Positions 12,446 through 24,464 are shown, numbered from the stretch's first letter. The stretch: 64,000 nt of DNA from Ascarosepion bandense (GCA_037127315.1 JBBBDQ010001153.1:4707501-4771500); one strand, 5' to 3'. The notes: generated by a model not told the origin, from the sequence alone. Numbers and translations are program-made.

Positions 12446-12620
12446 TAGGTACCTCCACTAAATCGCTAAAAAACAGCATAGTATGACTAAAAAAGGCTCT
12501 AAACTTAATAAAAACAAACTTTTTCCTTCAAAATATTTATGTTATTATTAAAAGGAAAGATCAAATTATTTTTTTAAATACCTTTTAACTTTTTTAACCC
12601 CTTTTAAAACATTCGAAATG
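12446..12620 (+). repeat. Dispersed repeat, copy 1 (pair with 51361-51540)
   Basis: GGTACCTCCACT at the left, AAACTTAATAAAAA in the middle and TTATTATTAAAAGGAAAGAT further right all recur in the same order on the minus strand at 51361-51540. This copy lacks the 54-bp palindrome present in the other. No coding capacity. Confidence 0.65.
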
Positions 12621-13280
12621 TTGGTAACAATCTTGTTTTGATTTGAGTTAGCGGGTAACCAAATCGTTACGAGAGTTTACAATGGAAAACGTATTATTAC
12701 ATAACTCACTTTTTTTTTCCGGTGACAAAGACATTAATTTGAAAATTCTTGTAAAAATCAAATCATTATCAGATTTTAATGAAATTTTAAGGACTTATTC
12801 ACAAATGAATGAAATTATTTTTTAAATTATTATTTTTAAAAAATCTTAGTAAAAATATTTTACATCTCTTACCCCACCTCTCCACGTAAATTCATGAAAT
12901 TTTAAGAAAGTAAATTTCGTTACGAAAAAAAATGACACCAAAACATCCGTAGCAGTATCAAGATATAGAAAGTCTAGAATATCCATCAAATTAACTCTCA
13001 TAGTAGTTAATAGCTTTAAAAATGCCCACTGCACTAAACAGGTTCACGCAACGCATGTTTTTAATGTATTTTAAATTGCAAAATGAATAATAATTTTTAT
13101 CGCACTTTGCATTTACAAGAGCTAAAGAGGTAAGAAATTCCCCTAATATTTTCTGGAAATCTCCGTGGAGAAGCCTGAGGGAAACTGAACAAAGAAGATT
13201 AAAGCAGTTCAATCTATCGAACGTGAACAACTTATACATCAGAGTATATCTAACTTTTTTACAATGTTGTACAAGGCTCA
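12621..13280. other. AT-rich DNA without recognised gene
   Basis: A 96-codon minus-strand frame (12991-13281) shows no family motif. Confidence 0.45.
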
Positions 13281-13299
13281 AGAAACTCTGAAGTTAGAG

Positions 13300-13600
13300 G
13301 TTTAGAGAATAAGAGGCATAGTTTATGTGGATATGTGGGGAAGATAACGGCTAACCAGATACTTGAACAATCGATCGGGGAAGCATTCTCTTGGGAATGT
13401 GTTTCACAAAGCAGCAGTTCGTGGGAAAAAATGATCGAGTGGAAATGTTTTAGCGTAAAGTTTTGTAAAAAGAAAGAAAGTACTTTTGATGACTCCTAAT
13501 ACGAAGGAAACCCATCGATATTCTCTGAAAAAAAGACATTGACCAATTTCTTTAATCTCGAGAAGTTTGTTAGTAACCACGGAACGGATTATCAAATCAT
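13300..13600 (-). pseudogene. LINE C-terminal scrap
   Basis: 'LDHFFPRTAAL' followed by a stop and then 'NTFPRECFPD' and 'VSRYLP' matches the end of Jockey/CR1-type LINE ORFs, where F-RT-LWNSLP-CFPD-YNL-FK--VNR-L is usual. The W of LWN is replaced by a stop. It is a different, more diverged family than the Jockey-like LINE at 14.6 kb. Confidence 0.6.
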
Positions 13601-13604
13601 GCTG

Positions 13605-14620
13605 AACTCCGGTATCGGTGGGAAAAGATCCAAGTTTTTAAGCCATGCAGAAGACTCGATATATTTATATTTATTTATTCATCAATTACTACATAAACCA
13701 AATATTTATCGTTGTAAATTGTTGAACAATATCGGATTGGTCAAAAGAAATCCGTTCCACATGAACACTTTTCATGTTTAGCCATTTGGTTAGAGTTTGG
13801 TAAGTGGTTTGAACTGATAAGTTTTCATTATTCTCGTATAGATAGTCCAAGTTTTCATGAATTACTCGCTTCGTGCCAAAAATGAATTAAAAATAAATTA
13901 ATTAAAACCAAGAAAAATATTGAACCAGAAGATATAGTTGCAAGAATTTTGTAACTAGTGATTAGGATACATGAAGAAAATTCAGAAACAAAAAAATCCG
14001 AATTATCACAAATCATTGGAGTGATTATTTGCATCAGATTTACTCAAAGAAAACATGAAATATATACAAAATGTAGCCTGTATTTTTCATTTTTATTTTT
14101 CTAACATTTGCCATATCGTCTAGCACTAGGTAATTGGCCTTGATCGGACTCACAGGAAGTTATCTTGCTTTTAGCATAACTTGATTAAGTTTTCATTTTA
14201 TTTTCTCAGCTTTAAAAGGAAACAGACGGTGCAAAACTGACAGCATCTGTGGACAATCGTAGATCGATTTAGGTAAAGAGTGCTTTCTGATCTTATGCAA
14301 ATGCACCGCCGGCAAACAATTGTCGCGTTAAATTCAAAGCTAAGTTTTATTTACGACTAGGGTGAGAAATAAGTGTATATTCAGCAAAATTACTGAATCA
14401 TTTATCAAATAGTTTGCTTTCACGACCTGGTATTGTAAATAATTCACCCATTTAAATATTAAATTGGTTTCTTGCTGCTTAACACCAGATGTTACTTAAT
14501 CAGGACTAAAAATTATTTACCAAACATTGCTTAATTTAGCACAAATGTCGCCTATCTGACAACTGTAGCTCTTTATCCACCAGACTAATATCATTAACAA
14601 CGTCATTCAAGGGCGGGCCT
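13605..14620. other. AT-rich DNA without recognised gene
   Basis: Nothing recognised on either strand. Confidence 0.5.
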
Positions 14621-14624
14621 GAAT

Positions 14625-15705
14625 AAATAATGTAGATATATTCTGATCTACATTAATGATCTCCCCGATGGCATATGATCCCAAGTAGGTATGTACACCG
14701 ATGACACCACAGTTTACTCTTACCTTGATCAAATATCTGGCGTAAGTGACAAAGCGAACCTCGCAGCCGAGCTTGAAAAGGACCTCCAATCCGTAGTGGA
14801 CTGGGGTAAGAAATGGCTCGTAAATTTTAATGCTTCCAAAACGAAGCGGCTATCAATTAACCATCATAGACAATCGCACCTATCTCCCATTAGTATGGAA
14901 CAGGCTTGCCTCCCAGAGAGTAAAACACTATGCCTCCTTGGTCTCACACTCTCAGCGGACCTCAAATGGAATGACTTTATCGAATCCATTGCTAAATCCG
15001 CTGCTATGAAAGTCGGTTCTCTGTGCAGGGCCCGGAATTTTTCCCGTCTGAATCTATCCTGCACATATATAAATCTACCATCCGCCCGTGTATTGAATAC
15101 TGCTACCACATCTGGTCGGGTGCCCCTGCTATTCTCCTCGGGGTTCTTGACAAAATACAACGGAGAATCTGTAATGTAATCGATACCGACTTGGCAGACC
15201 GCCTGCAGTCACTCTCTCACCGGCGTAACGTGGATTCCTTGTGCCTCTTCTATAAATACTTTCACGGCTTCTGCTTCGATGAACTTAGATCACTGGTGTC
15301 CCCTAGATACGAATTTGCACGAGATACTAGATTAGCATCTAGGTCCCACCCTTTTACAGTGAAACCGATAAAATTTAACCGCAATTTCTACTCCAACAGC
15401 TTCTTTTCTCGCACTTTCCGACTGTGGAATTCCCTTCCACATGATTGCTTCCCAGACAGCTACAATCTCCAGGAGTTTAAACGTAATTTCAATAGACACC
15501 TCCTAACACACTAACTCACATCGATTCTCTAAAACACTCTTCCCATCTTCCCAATCCTCATCCTCGGTATCCTTACCCGTCTATCACCCTCCTTCTTACA
15601 TTTCCTATATCTAACCACTCTTTCTCTTCACCTTCTCCTATGTAACTCCTGCACAATAGTGGCAGTGGAATGCCTTGCTTGGGGTGAAATGATTTTTTTA
15701 AAAAT
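14625..15705 (+). pseudogene. Jockey-like LINE, 5'-truncated copy 2 (RT end and C-terminal domain)
   Basis: It starts inside the RT at 'IYINDLP' and keeps motif C as 'MYTDDTTVYSYL' (catalytic pair DD at 14700-14705, with T where A is usual). It continues through 'AELEKDLQSVVDWGKKW', 'TIRPCIEYCYHIWSGAP', 'LLGVLDKIQRRICNV' and 'LWNSLPHDCFPDSYNL', and ends with '...NRHLLTH' and a stop at 15514. One frameshift near 15040-15170 joins frames 14691-15179 and 15023-15514; otherwise the reading is clean. The 3' UTR has the family signature AGTGGCAGTGGAATGCCTTG at about 15658-15677 and ends in a T/A-rich tail. This is the least decayed 3' half of the family here, apart from copy 4. 5' truncation is usual for LINE insertions. 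Confidence 0.9.
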
Positions 15706-16990
15706 TTCAAAGTAAATCGCTCAAGGAAGTACATTTTCAAATATATATTGAATCTTGTGGCTGAGATAGCTTCACTTTTTTTACTGGTGTTGGTTCAAGT
15801 AAAATCCGTGATTTCGATGACTGACGAAACTGTCTTTCCAAACGCGATTGGTTGATGAGGTAGATATTAGAAAATACAGTCGTATACGCATTTGGGAACT
15901 AATAGAAATATGAATCTAATGAACTGATAGAAACAAATCAAGCAAAATGACAGCAACATAAATTCAAACATGTCTACTGTCATCCACTATATTACATAGT
16001 TGAAAACACCACTGTAAATTTGATAAGGTCAATGACTTGAGATATTTTAAGTCGAAGGATGTATGTCTATGTTTTCTGCATGAAGCAAACACCTTGATAA
16101 TATAAGACGCGAAGAATTGTTTCAGCTGTTAGGTAAACTTGATTTATTTGGGGAAGATATTAGAATAATCTAAACCGCTTGCATCAGGATAAAAAATGAA
16201 TTCAGTAAATAAACACAAATAAAAAGAGGCGTAAGGCAGTAATGTATGTTCTCACCGGACGTATTCAACATTTACAGTTAAGCAGATATATTAATTTGCT
16301 CTACTGATGACTATCTGTGAATAATTTAAGTAATGTAAATTTTTAAATGTAAGTCATCGTTTGTTTGTTTGTTTGTTTGTTTGTTTGTTTGTTTGTTTGT
16401 TTGTTTGTTTGTTTTAGCGGCATAACAACTCTTTATGGGTCATTTAATGCCTAAATTTGATTTTCTTGGAAGTATTAGTAAATTTTTCGAAAAATGTATT
16501 GCTGACATTATTTTTTTGTTACAAACATATATTGCTGGTAATATTTTTACTATGAAAATATATTGCTGGTATATTTAATCTAAATTTTGTATACTTTCAT
16601 AAAGATTTGACCCCATTTTGGGAGTTAACTATTTGCTCATAGGTGGAACCCTAATTGATGCTACTACGCTGAGTCAGGAGGAACTAGGGAACAATAACAA
16701 TTAAGAGGCAGTCCCATGCTCCTCAAAAACTCTCGATCAGAGAGGCCTTGCTGCTGGATGGAGTTTATCATCATGCACAGGATAGAGAAAGTGATCGTCT
16801 ATGTCATACGGAATCAAGGTTTAGATTACGTTAGATGCTAATCTCCATTCCATGTTGCTTAATTAAAGGTTGTAGAATGTAGCCAGAAATAAAAAATTGA
16901 AAGGACTTAAAACAACAAAAACTAAAATTCCATTGAATTTGATAAATAATTCAAACGTTCAGTCGTGTATTTACGTATGTTAATTCTTAT
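15706..16990. other. Non-coding DNA with one microsatellite
   Basis: A (GTTT)n run is at 16359-16413. The stretch 16640-16800 has higher GC and may be a repeat, but I cannot place it. Confidence 0.5.
16359..16413. repeat. (GTTT)n microsatellite
   Basis: About 13 perfect tetranucleotide units. Confidence 0.96.
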
Positions 16991-17094
16991 CGTTCTGTAA
17001 AAATGAGGCGTTGCTCAAAACATATTTTCTTTCTATGGATATTTATAAACATATTTCAACCGTTGAATATTTACCAACTTTTAAAGAAATAAAT

Positions 17095-17215
17095 AAGAAG
17101 TTGTTATGGCGCCCTATCTACATTGGAATGAACCCTTCCTCCTTCATGAATACCAATCTGCGAGACATCCTAAAGGAGGCAGTCGAGACGCAGTGTAACT
17201 TGACAGTTCGGACGG
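17095..17215 (+). mobile_element. R2-type LINE 5' fragment
   Basis: The stretch CCCTATCTACATTGGAATGAAC through GCAGTCGAGACGCAGTGTAAC matches, on the opposite strand, the upstream end of the R2-type LINE at about 50600-50715. It is a solitary 5' piece with no downstream ORF, unusual for a LINE whose insertions normally keep the 3' end. The ORF spanning it is chance. Confidence 0.65.
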
Positions 17216-17229
17216 ACACTTCTATCTGC

Positions 17230-19140
17230 TGACTAATAACACGCTTATTTTGTATATATATTCTGTTATTCCAATGCACTGGTTCAACCTACATTCTTTT
17301 TTCCTGTATTTCTTCTTGGGCCTAATTGGCAACAGTAAATGTATAACATTGTTTTTCCAGCCTTAAATTCAGAATAAGCATTATTTCTAAAATATTATCA
17401 AATAGTTTTAAATGGTTTTAGAAAAGAAATTTTAAAAATGGAAAATATCATCAATATTATTGGGATCAATTTTAGGTCAAAATTTAAAATAAATTTACTT
17501 TGTTTTGATAAAGTGTACGCAAACATTTCCATTTTCATGAACTTGTTTTCTACTGCATATTCTCCCACTTGTTTGTCAGATTGGATCGCTGAGATCATTT
17601 GCATAATCATTACCGTATCAATTAAATCATTAAAACGAATAAGCCATTAAAGTTCTCAAATTTTTAACAGTCATTGCGTGAGTTTTTATTATGATATAAA
17701 ATTACAAAACTTTAATAAAGTATTATTTATTCACAATATTCTTTCTGTGTTTTATTACTTGATGACATCAGAGGCGATTCAATTTTCGCTAAAATCAGTA
17801 AAAATCTTCACATTAGATTGTATTTTCCGATCTATAACATTTGAAATTGTTAACATTAGTGCAATTCTGTTTATTGTTTCTATCATTGAAGATGGAGAAA
17901 ATCTCGTCATTTACGTTTATTAAACTTTTATTCTCACCAAATGCTACTCTACGGCTGTTTTATAGCGACGTATGCTGTATAACATGAAAAACAAGGTTGA
18001 TGATCGGCTTGAAATATAACGACAGACAACGTATAAAAATATTCTTTTTTATTTTCCCTGCGTTCTCTTTGAGTCCTCTAACTTGTCTACTCCGTCTGCT
18101 CTCTGTCGACCCGGGAAAACCTAACGTTATATATGACTGTCTCGAGCTTCATCTAATTATGGCCTTCCCAGGCATGCTTAATCCCCAGTTGTTGTAAAAG
18201 CCGATTAATTCCTTTTAGATTAATTCCGTTAAAGCCGCTTAGTGACGTCATTGCATACGGTGACGAAAGTGGTCAGTCTTCAGGTTGTTTTTATTTTTTT
18301 CTGGCCAAGAGGTTGAAGCAGAATTTTCCGACCCCAACAGCCGTTCATGATGCCGTTTCTCTTTGAAAATAGGTCTGCCAGATATCAAAAGTAACTCCGG
18401 CTCTCAATCCTCAATTTTGGAAAACCCAAAACTCACTGTTTCGTGTTCATGGAATATGTCCTCGTCTGCTTGGACATAGTAGATGAATCCTGCCTGATTG
18501 AATCCTAAACATAGCTTCTCCAGAAACACAGAATAATCTCTATTATATGTATGATGCTTCCTTTTTGTTACTTCTTACACTCTGTTCGCTGTGTAACTAT
18601 ATATATATTGTTCTCCGCGTGAGACATGTATATATAGTTTTGTGTATATCTTAGTGGTAGAAAAATCTAGGAGAAAAAAGTATGGTTGTCATACATTTTC
18701 CTTTCGCTCATTCCTTTCCAACTATGAATTACAATGCTATTATATCACGGATACAATAATGCCCTTAATGGTAAAAATTCAAATGGGAGAATAAACTTTT
18801 CTACCATAACCCTCTCACGTTACAAGAGCTATATCTCTTTCGATCTAGGGGCAGTGCTTGCTAATTCATTTTTATATTAAACCTACAAGATATGTGTTTT
18901 CTTTAATCAAGCCTTAGAGAATATAAGAATATAATCATTGATAAGTAAAAAACAAACAGGAAAAAGGATAGAGTAAAAGTAACCCCCCATCAAAAGCATT
19001 GTTCAGAACAATGAAATATCAACTGCAATAGTGTTGATGGCAATGTTGATAAGGATATACAAAGAGATTACAGCAAAAAACAGCGAAAATAATTTTAGAT
19101 AACCAAAGAAACGTCACTTGAATTCCACCAGAGATAGACA
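17230..19140. other. Non-coding DNA without recognised gene
   Basis: AT-rich, except 18090-18500, which is richer in GC and contains CpG dinucleotides. That block could be part of a regulatory region or an unrecognised repeat. No protein motif was found. Confidence 0.45.
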
Positions 19141-19149
19141 GAGAAAGTA

Positions 19150-20150
19150 GATATCTGGACAACAGAGTTATCTCTAACACAGTTGCAACTGCTTTTGTTC
19201 TATGACGAATTACTAGGGGTTAGGTATACGTTGTTAAACCTCTGGAGAAAAAACTTAAAAGAAAGTTGCCCACGATTGGCTGTGCACTTCATCAAAATGA
19301 ACTTCCACTTAGAGCTGTTCTTAAGTACATTGATGAAACTACAAGACGCCCTCCTACATCTACTCTTCTCTAGGGAAGCTTTGTGGAAATGATTGCCGGA
19401 TTTTGCCCCAGGTAGAATTTAATTTTAACAGTGGCTCTCTAGATAACTTTTACCTTACTTCAGGGGCTATAGAAAATTTAATTAGTGACCAAAGACGGAT
19501 CTTAGCAAATTCAGCCGGAATTTCTTGAATGGAAAATGAATTCTAAATTTGTAGAATCAAAATTTGGGTCGCGAGATCAAACAAGGCAGCTAACTTTAGT
19601 CATCAGGTTAATGAGTCAATGGATCAGATGTGCTTATCCACCAGAAGTCGATGATAAATTGTACAGCCTTGTGAGATTTATAATTGAAATACATGCAGTT
19701 AGTTGGTTTGGAATTAAATTAAAAAGGGGTGATAAATTTCATAACTAATAGCCATGCCTTTAATATGATGCAAATAATAAACAAAGTCGACTGAAAAAAG
19801 ATTTACTCAACAAAAATATATTTTTTTGTTTCAGAAGTAGCGAGTCACTAAAAAAGAGGTTAAAAAGAGGTTAAAAAAATTATATTCAACTCTCAAGCAA
19901 CACAGTGGTTAAATTTAATTATCCTCTCGTAAAATGGAGGTTGCAAACCTGTGCTTGCAGAAGGTTTTTCAATCAAGAAAACGCAAGAGGTTCTAACGAA
20001 TGGAACAACAATGTAGTCACCAAATTTAACTGTACATTCGCAAGATGTAGGAAGAGCAGTTAAATTAACTACGGAAGCTTCAGAAATTGTATATAGAAAG
20101 AAGGAAGGAACAATCACAGTATTACTAAATCATCGTGCCATCTAATAAGA
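19150..20150 (+). pseudogene. Decayed multi-copy invertebrate ORF of probable transposon origin
   Basis: Fragments in changing frames keep the order of a protein I recall as recurrent in arthropod, cnidarian and mollusc genomes: 'GCALHQNELPLRAVLKYID' (about 19280-19340; the usual form is GC-LH-NELPLRH), 'LISDQRRI' (about 19480; usual 'LSTDQ'), 'DDKLYSLVRFIIEIHAVSWF' (19649-19708; usual 'L-FI---Y-P-WF-IK'), and near 20035-20140 'HSQDVGRAVKLTTEAS' (usual 'CHTQAVERCVKLVTEAS'). The catalytic role of the family is unknown to me. Many stops make it non-functional. The assignment is by remembered motifs only. Confidence 0.5.
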
Positions 20151-20154
20151 CCTT

Positions 20155-20385
20155 CTTTTACTCCAAATAGAAATTATACTGAACAATTTAGGCATATTAT
20201 AAAGTAATTATAATATATCTAAACTATAGCAGTGAGAAATTAGTAACAGAACACAACTTGCGAGTATATGCCAGCTGAACTACTCTGCATACCAGATTCC
20301 AACAAGATGTTGAGATTAACAGGAAAAGATGCACACCGTTTCGGGGTCACCCTGACGACGGTTGATGATGTTCTGCACACCGCCC
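20155..20385. other. Short non-coding gap
   Basis: Nothing recognised between the two decayed ORFs. Confidence 0.4.
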
Positions 20386-20469
20386 TCCCTTACTGATGCG
20401 AAGTCTATCTTGTTGTTTCAGCTAGTTTCGTATTGTTGATGTAGCATACATTGTTTTCGGGCCAAGTGT

Positions 20470-21420
20470 CATCGTTTCTCTTCAGCCAGATTCAGGGTCT
20501 TACCTTTTCCACGGCAGTTTGTAGATCCATCATTAATGCTGTTGCTTTCCGCTTTTGTAAACCAATCGACAGTACTTATTTTCTTGTTCTGTATCCAATG
20601 TAACCTCTGCAGACAATCATTCTGCTTCTTCCAGTTTTTGAAGTAGTGCCTGGTATCGCTCATTCCTTCTATCAGCTGCTACGTCCACATTATCCTCATA
20701 GAACACTGTCAATTCCACTCTGTAAATAATCTTCCTTTCTTCACACTATTAGAATATGCACAGCTTCCACTCTCGGGACTGAGAAAAACCGTCATAACCT
20801 GTAAGATCTCCCGCCATATTTCAGTTCCCATTCCATCTCTGATCGTCCACAGTTCTCTTTTTTCTTTTTGTAGATGCTATCTGTCCCTTGCTGATGAAAG
20901 TTGATTGGTGTCCTTGGGATATGCTTTTGTGGCCTGTTTCCACTATTGATACTATCAAGTTATTTTTTCAAGGTATCACACAAAATCCTCAGTACCTGGT
21001 TGTGTCTCCATGTATATCTATTCAGGGTTAACTGAAAATTTGATAGTATGTACTTTTTTGTACCTTCCGTTCTACATGTGTACTTGTCACTCTCAGATAC
21101 ATACCGTCTCACTAGGTTAGTAGGTGAGGGTAAAACATCATAAGTTGCAAAATATCTTAACCCTTATGTGACCCATTCCCATACCTCCTTTCAACCGATT
21201 TTTTCTCTATAGTATGCTATTTTCTCTTTATCATATGTCCTTGCACTAAACACTGCGCCAGGTGTAATCTTCTCCTTTCATTCTCTTTCTTATTAACAAT
21301 ACTGAATGCTGCATCTTTTCTTTCTACTGAGTTCATTAGAGCAAAGGTCCGAAACAGGCTCACACCTAATCCTGTCCTGCCATTTTGTGTTGCTCTGACA
21401 ATGTATTGATGTTCTGACAA
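20470..21420 (-). pseudogene. C-terminus of a restriction-like-endonuclease LINE (second R2-superclade family)
   Basis: Read on the minus strand with several frame changes: 'YDVLPSPTNL' (about 21120-21150), a degenerate cysteine/histidine segment with 'YTWRHNQVLRI' (about 20995-21025; usual 'RYRWRHDQVL'), 'LSSARDR' (about 20900), and 'VELTVFYEDNVDVAADRRNE' (about 20665-20725; usual 'IELTVPWEDN'). The PD-(D/E)xK nuclease of this LINE group carries its acidic and lysine residues around the RPDLVLW...ELTVPWE stretch; the RPD part is mutated here. RT domains are absent. The family is known to me from cnidarians, fish and molluscs; the clade name is uncertain. Confidence 0.6.
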
Positions 21421-21479
21421 AATATATTTTCAGTTTCGCCTGTTGCATCCCTCTTACTTGCTGTTTTCATCTGTGGTGA

Positions 21480-22450
21480 ATTAGATCGAATTGTTTCATC
21501 CTTCGATTCCCGTAACATCATTACTGTTCTGACCTTCCCTTGTTTGTATAATCGATGTCAATGGTAGTTCAAATAAACCACCTCTGCGATAAAGTGCTGA
21601 TGTGTATGTCTCATTTGACAAGCCAATACATGCCTTGAAAATTACGATACAAATCACTTTTTCTTTTTTCAACTGGGCTCGAACACTGATAACAGGCGCC
21701 ATTAGGTAATATACAACTATTTCACTCACGAGACATTCATAAATTACGTGCTGTAAGGAGTTTACAACAAGATCCTCTTTTGTGCTCAACACGAAGCAGG
21801 ATAATTATCAGAAACAGGTTAAGTCTGTGGAAATATTTTGGGTGAAAGGCTCAAATAAAACTGATGTACCATGAATTAAATTAAAAAGAAAATATTATTT
21901 TAAATGTGGAAAAGATGATTTAACAGATGTTTATCACACAACCAACTTTATAAATCTAAACAGTAATTGGCACTGAAAACAAAACAAAAAATACTAACGA
22001 CTCAAAATTTAGTTTGACCTAACAAAATGTTAGAAATCAGGTTCCTCTAAGTATTTTCCAAGCTTGACTTAATTTGCCGAAAAGCAATCGTAGCATCCGG
22101 TGAGGATCAAACACACTACAACAGAACACTAGAGAAAAGAATACATGGCACCTACACAAAACTTTTACAGCGATTTAAGAATCTTTATTTGAGATAATAT
22201 TCCACCATTGAGTAGAGAATAATCATTTGTCCTCTGGAGAATCCATAAACAAGAAATTAACTTTCCCTGATGTCATGAGGGTATTAGAAGGGAAGATCTG
22301 TTGGAAGCTAGCTATATAGGATAGTGAATACTAGCGGAGTTATCAACTCTATAATCTCGCTTGCAGTTAAAATGTGACACTATTTGAAAAAAATGATAGT
22401 AACTTAAAGAATAAACGAAGATAGTAAACGCTAATTTTCGATAGACTGAA
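21480..22450. other. Non-coding DNA without recognised gene
   Basis: A 98-codon minus-strand frame at 21496-21792 has no recognisable motif. Confidence 0.45.
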
Positions 22451-22454
22451 ATAT

Positions 22455-22975
22455 ATACTTATGACCAGGTGAAAGAAGATAGAATGTAAATGATGACTAA
22501 ATTTCCTTGTTTGAAATAATGAAACCCTCTGGTTTTACTCAAAGACTGAGATAAGTGAAATTATGTTCAAAGCCCCACCACCCCCGGGAAAAGACATGAA
22601 GAAATTCGCTATCCCTGGCCGCAAAATTTGGTCATTTGATAAAAATAAACTTTTAATATACTAATAACCAAACGAAAGGGAATAAAGGAAGGAAAATGAT
22701 TATTTAATTTTTCAAAAACAAAGAAACCATTTGGTTTTGCTCAAAGACTCAAATAAATGACGACGTATTCTAAAAACCTCCAAGAAGAAACTAGATAACT
22801 TTTACGACAATTGAATACGAAGCGATAGTCCTGAATAATATTTTTTTCGATTATTATTAATTGATAAAAACTAATTTTTATGACCAGACTGGAGTACAAA
22901 TGAAAAGAAGAAAAAATAGTAATTAGATTTTTCGTTTAACGAAAACGCGAAAAACATCTCAAATCAAGTGACTGG
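22455..22975 (+). repeat. Degenerate tandem repeat, period about 220-230 bp
   Basis: A block containing TTATGACCAG, then a purine-rich stretch, then GGTTTTACTCAAAGACTGA occurs around 22460-22560. It recurs in part at 22680-22780 (GGTTTTGCTCAAAGACTCA) and 22875-22970 (TTATGACCAGACTGG). The units are diverged and no coding is seen. Confidence 0.55.
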
Positions 22976-23084
22976 TCTTTTTTTTTTTTTGTTTTGTTTT
23001 TTGTTTTTTTGTTTTTGTTTTTTGTATGGTTATATGGTTTCTATATTGTGAAGATAAACTTAAGAGAAATTGTAGTAAGTAGTG

Positions 23085-23350
23085 AAAAGACCAGCTGGTT
23101 GTACTGAGAAAGACAGTCGCTTTTGTTGTCCTGAAAAGAACGGTCGCTTTTGTTGTTCTATAAGAGATAGTTGCTTTTGTTGTTCTGAAAAGGACAGTCG
23201 CTTTTGTTGTCCTGAAAAAGACAGTCGTTTTGTTGTCCTGAAAAGGACAGTCGTTTTGTTGTCCTGAAAAGGACAGTCGCTTTTGTTGTCCTGAAAAAGA
23301 CAGTCGTTTTGTTGTCCTGAAAAAGAAAGTCGCTTTTGTTGTCCGAAAAA
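23085..23350 (+). repeat. 26/27-bp minisatellite
   Basis: About nine to ten copies of a unit reading AGTCGCTTTTGTTGTCC then TGAAAA(G/A)GAC. Some units lose one base and are 26 bp. The 27-bp units keep frame, so an open frame of 61 codons encodes a nine-residue repeat (core EKDSRFCCP); it breaks into another frame when 26-bp units appear. That behaviour is expected of repeat DNA rather than of a selected protein. Confidence 0.85.
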
Positions 23351-23560
23351 GAACCGTTGCGCTAGCGGCGGTAGTGGTTGGAGGCGTCAGGCAGCGTGGT
23401 AGCAGGCATCGGCAGTCGGTTGTCTGCAGTCGGCACTGCGATAGCCTATTCCGGGCAGTTCTGATGCGTTTGCCTTTAAAGTGCTCCGTTTAACCAGTGT
23501 ACGTTACAGTCGTTGTGAGCTTCGTTTTCGTCTTGCTGAGTCATGCTCACGTGATGTAAA
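23351..23560. other. GC-rich island after the minisatellite
   Basis: About 200 bp with many CpG and GC-rich runs in an otherwise AT-rich region. It could be a promoter-like segment or part of an unrecognised LTR. No ORF of interest. Confidence 0.4.
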
Positions 23561-24140
23561 AACAAGAGCTTTTGAAGTGAGTAAGGGTTATGATAACACC
23601 AACAAAATATTTTGTAAAATTAGCTTGTTAACAACATCCTAAAATAAATATATATTAGCTTTCTTCCATTATTTCTACTTGGTGAAGCTTAACTTATTAA
23701 AAAGAAGCCAATTTTATTGTTGCTGCATTTTTACTAAAAAAAAAAAAAAAAAGTACAAGTAAACATCAAGATTAGTAGCAATTATGACGAATAATTTTCA
23801 TAACATTTTTTTTATTTGTGTGGTTTTTCATGGCAAAGTTTTTTGTTTGTTTGTTTGTTTTTTCAGGAAATCCATTGTTCAGATATTAAATCGTAAGAAT
23901 TCAGGATAATGGAGTAGTTTCAAATATTCCTCAAACATGGGAACTCCTCTTTCATTGGAGATGACAAGCAAATTAAGCCACAAAATTTACCATGAATTAG
24001 GTGTATAGTTTTTTCTTATTATTCTATATCCAATCAGATGTCTCATCCAAAGTTACTAATGTATTTTGAATTACCACAGTATACGTTAATGAACGAATAA
24101 TGTATAAGTTAAAAAGTTGTCCAAATTTCTTAAATGAAGA
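23561..24140. other. AT-rich DNA without recognised gene
   Basis: Contains homopolymer A and GTTT runs. Nothing else recognised. Confidence 0.5.
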
Positions 24141-24142
24141 CC

Positions 24143-24460
24143 TTGCATTATTATTAACGTTAACAATCGGTTGATTATATTAACAATCTAAGTTAAATTT
24201 TTAAGTGAAACCGAGTAGATTAGAGGTTCAATTTACAGATTTGTATCATATTTAATATTATATGTAAATAATCTGTAAATTAAACCTCTAACCCACTCGG
24301 TTTCATTTGAAAATTTATTTTTTCTCAAAATGAAAGGAAATTCGAGGCAGATTAAACCAAAAAAGTATTCCTACTCCAGATTTTTCATTTGCTTACATCG
24401 CAACTAATATCATGATAGATTGTGAATATAATTTACCGATTGTTAACATTAGTAATGCAA
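24143..24460. mobile_element. Fold-back element (nested inverted repeats)
   Basis: Outer arms 24143-24182 and 24421-24460 are imperfect reverse complements, sharing TTGCATTA...TTAACAATCGGT. Inner arms 24196-24242 and 24266-24316 are also reverse complements, sharing GAAACCGAGT and AGAGGTT. The gap between outer and inner arm is about 13 bp on the left and about 104 bp on the right, so one side has an insertion. It has no coding capacity. A non-autonomous DNA transposon is the likeliest origin. Confidence 0.75.
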
Positions 24461-24464
24461 AAAA

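Noticed and set aside
18000..18197. 66-codon plus-strand frame in the GC-richer block as an exon
   Set aside because: No signal peptide, domain or clear splice sites; composition alone is not enough.
23085..23350. CRISPR-like array or secreted Cys-rich repeat protein
   Set aside because: The units are contiguous without spacers, and loss of one base in several units breaks the frame, as in a minisatellite.
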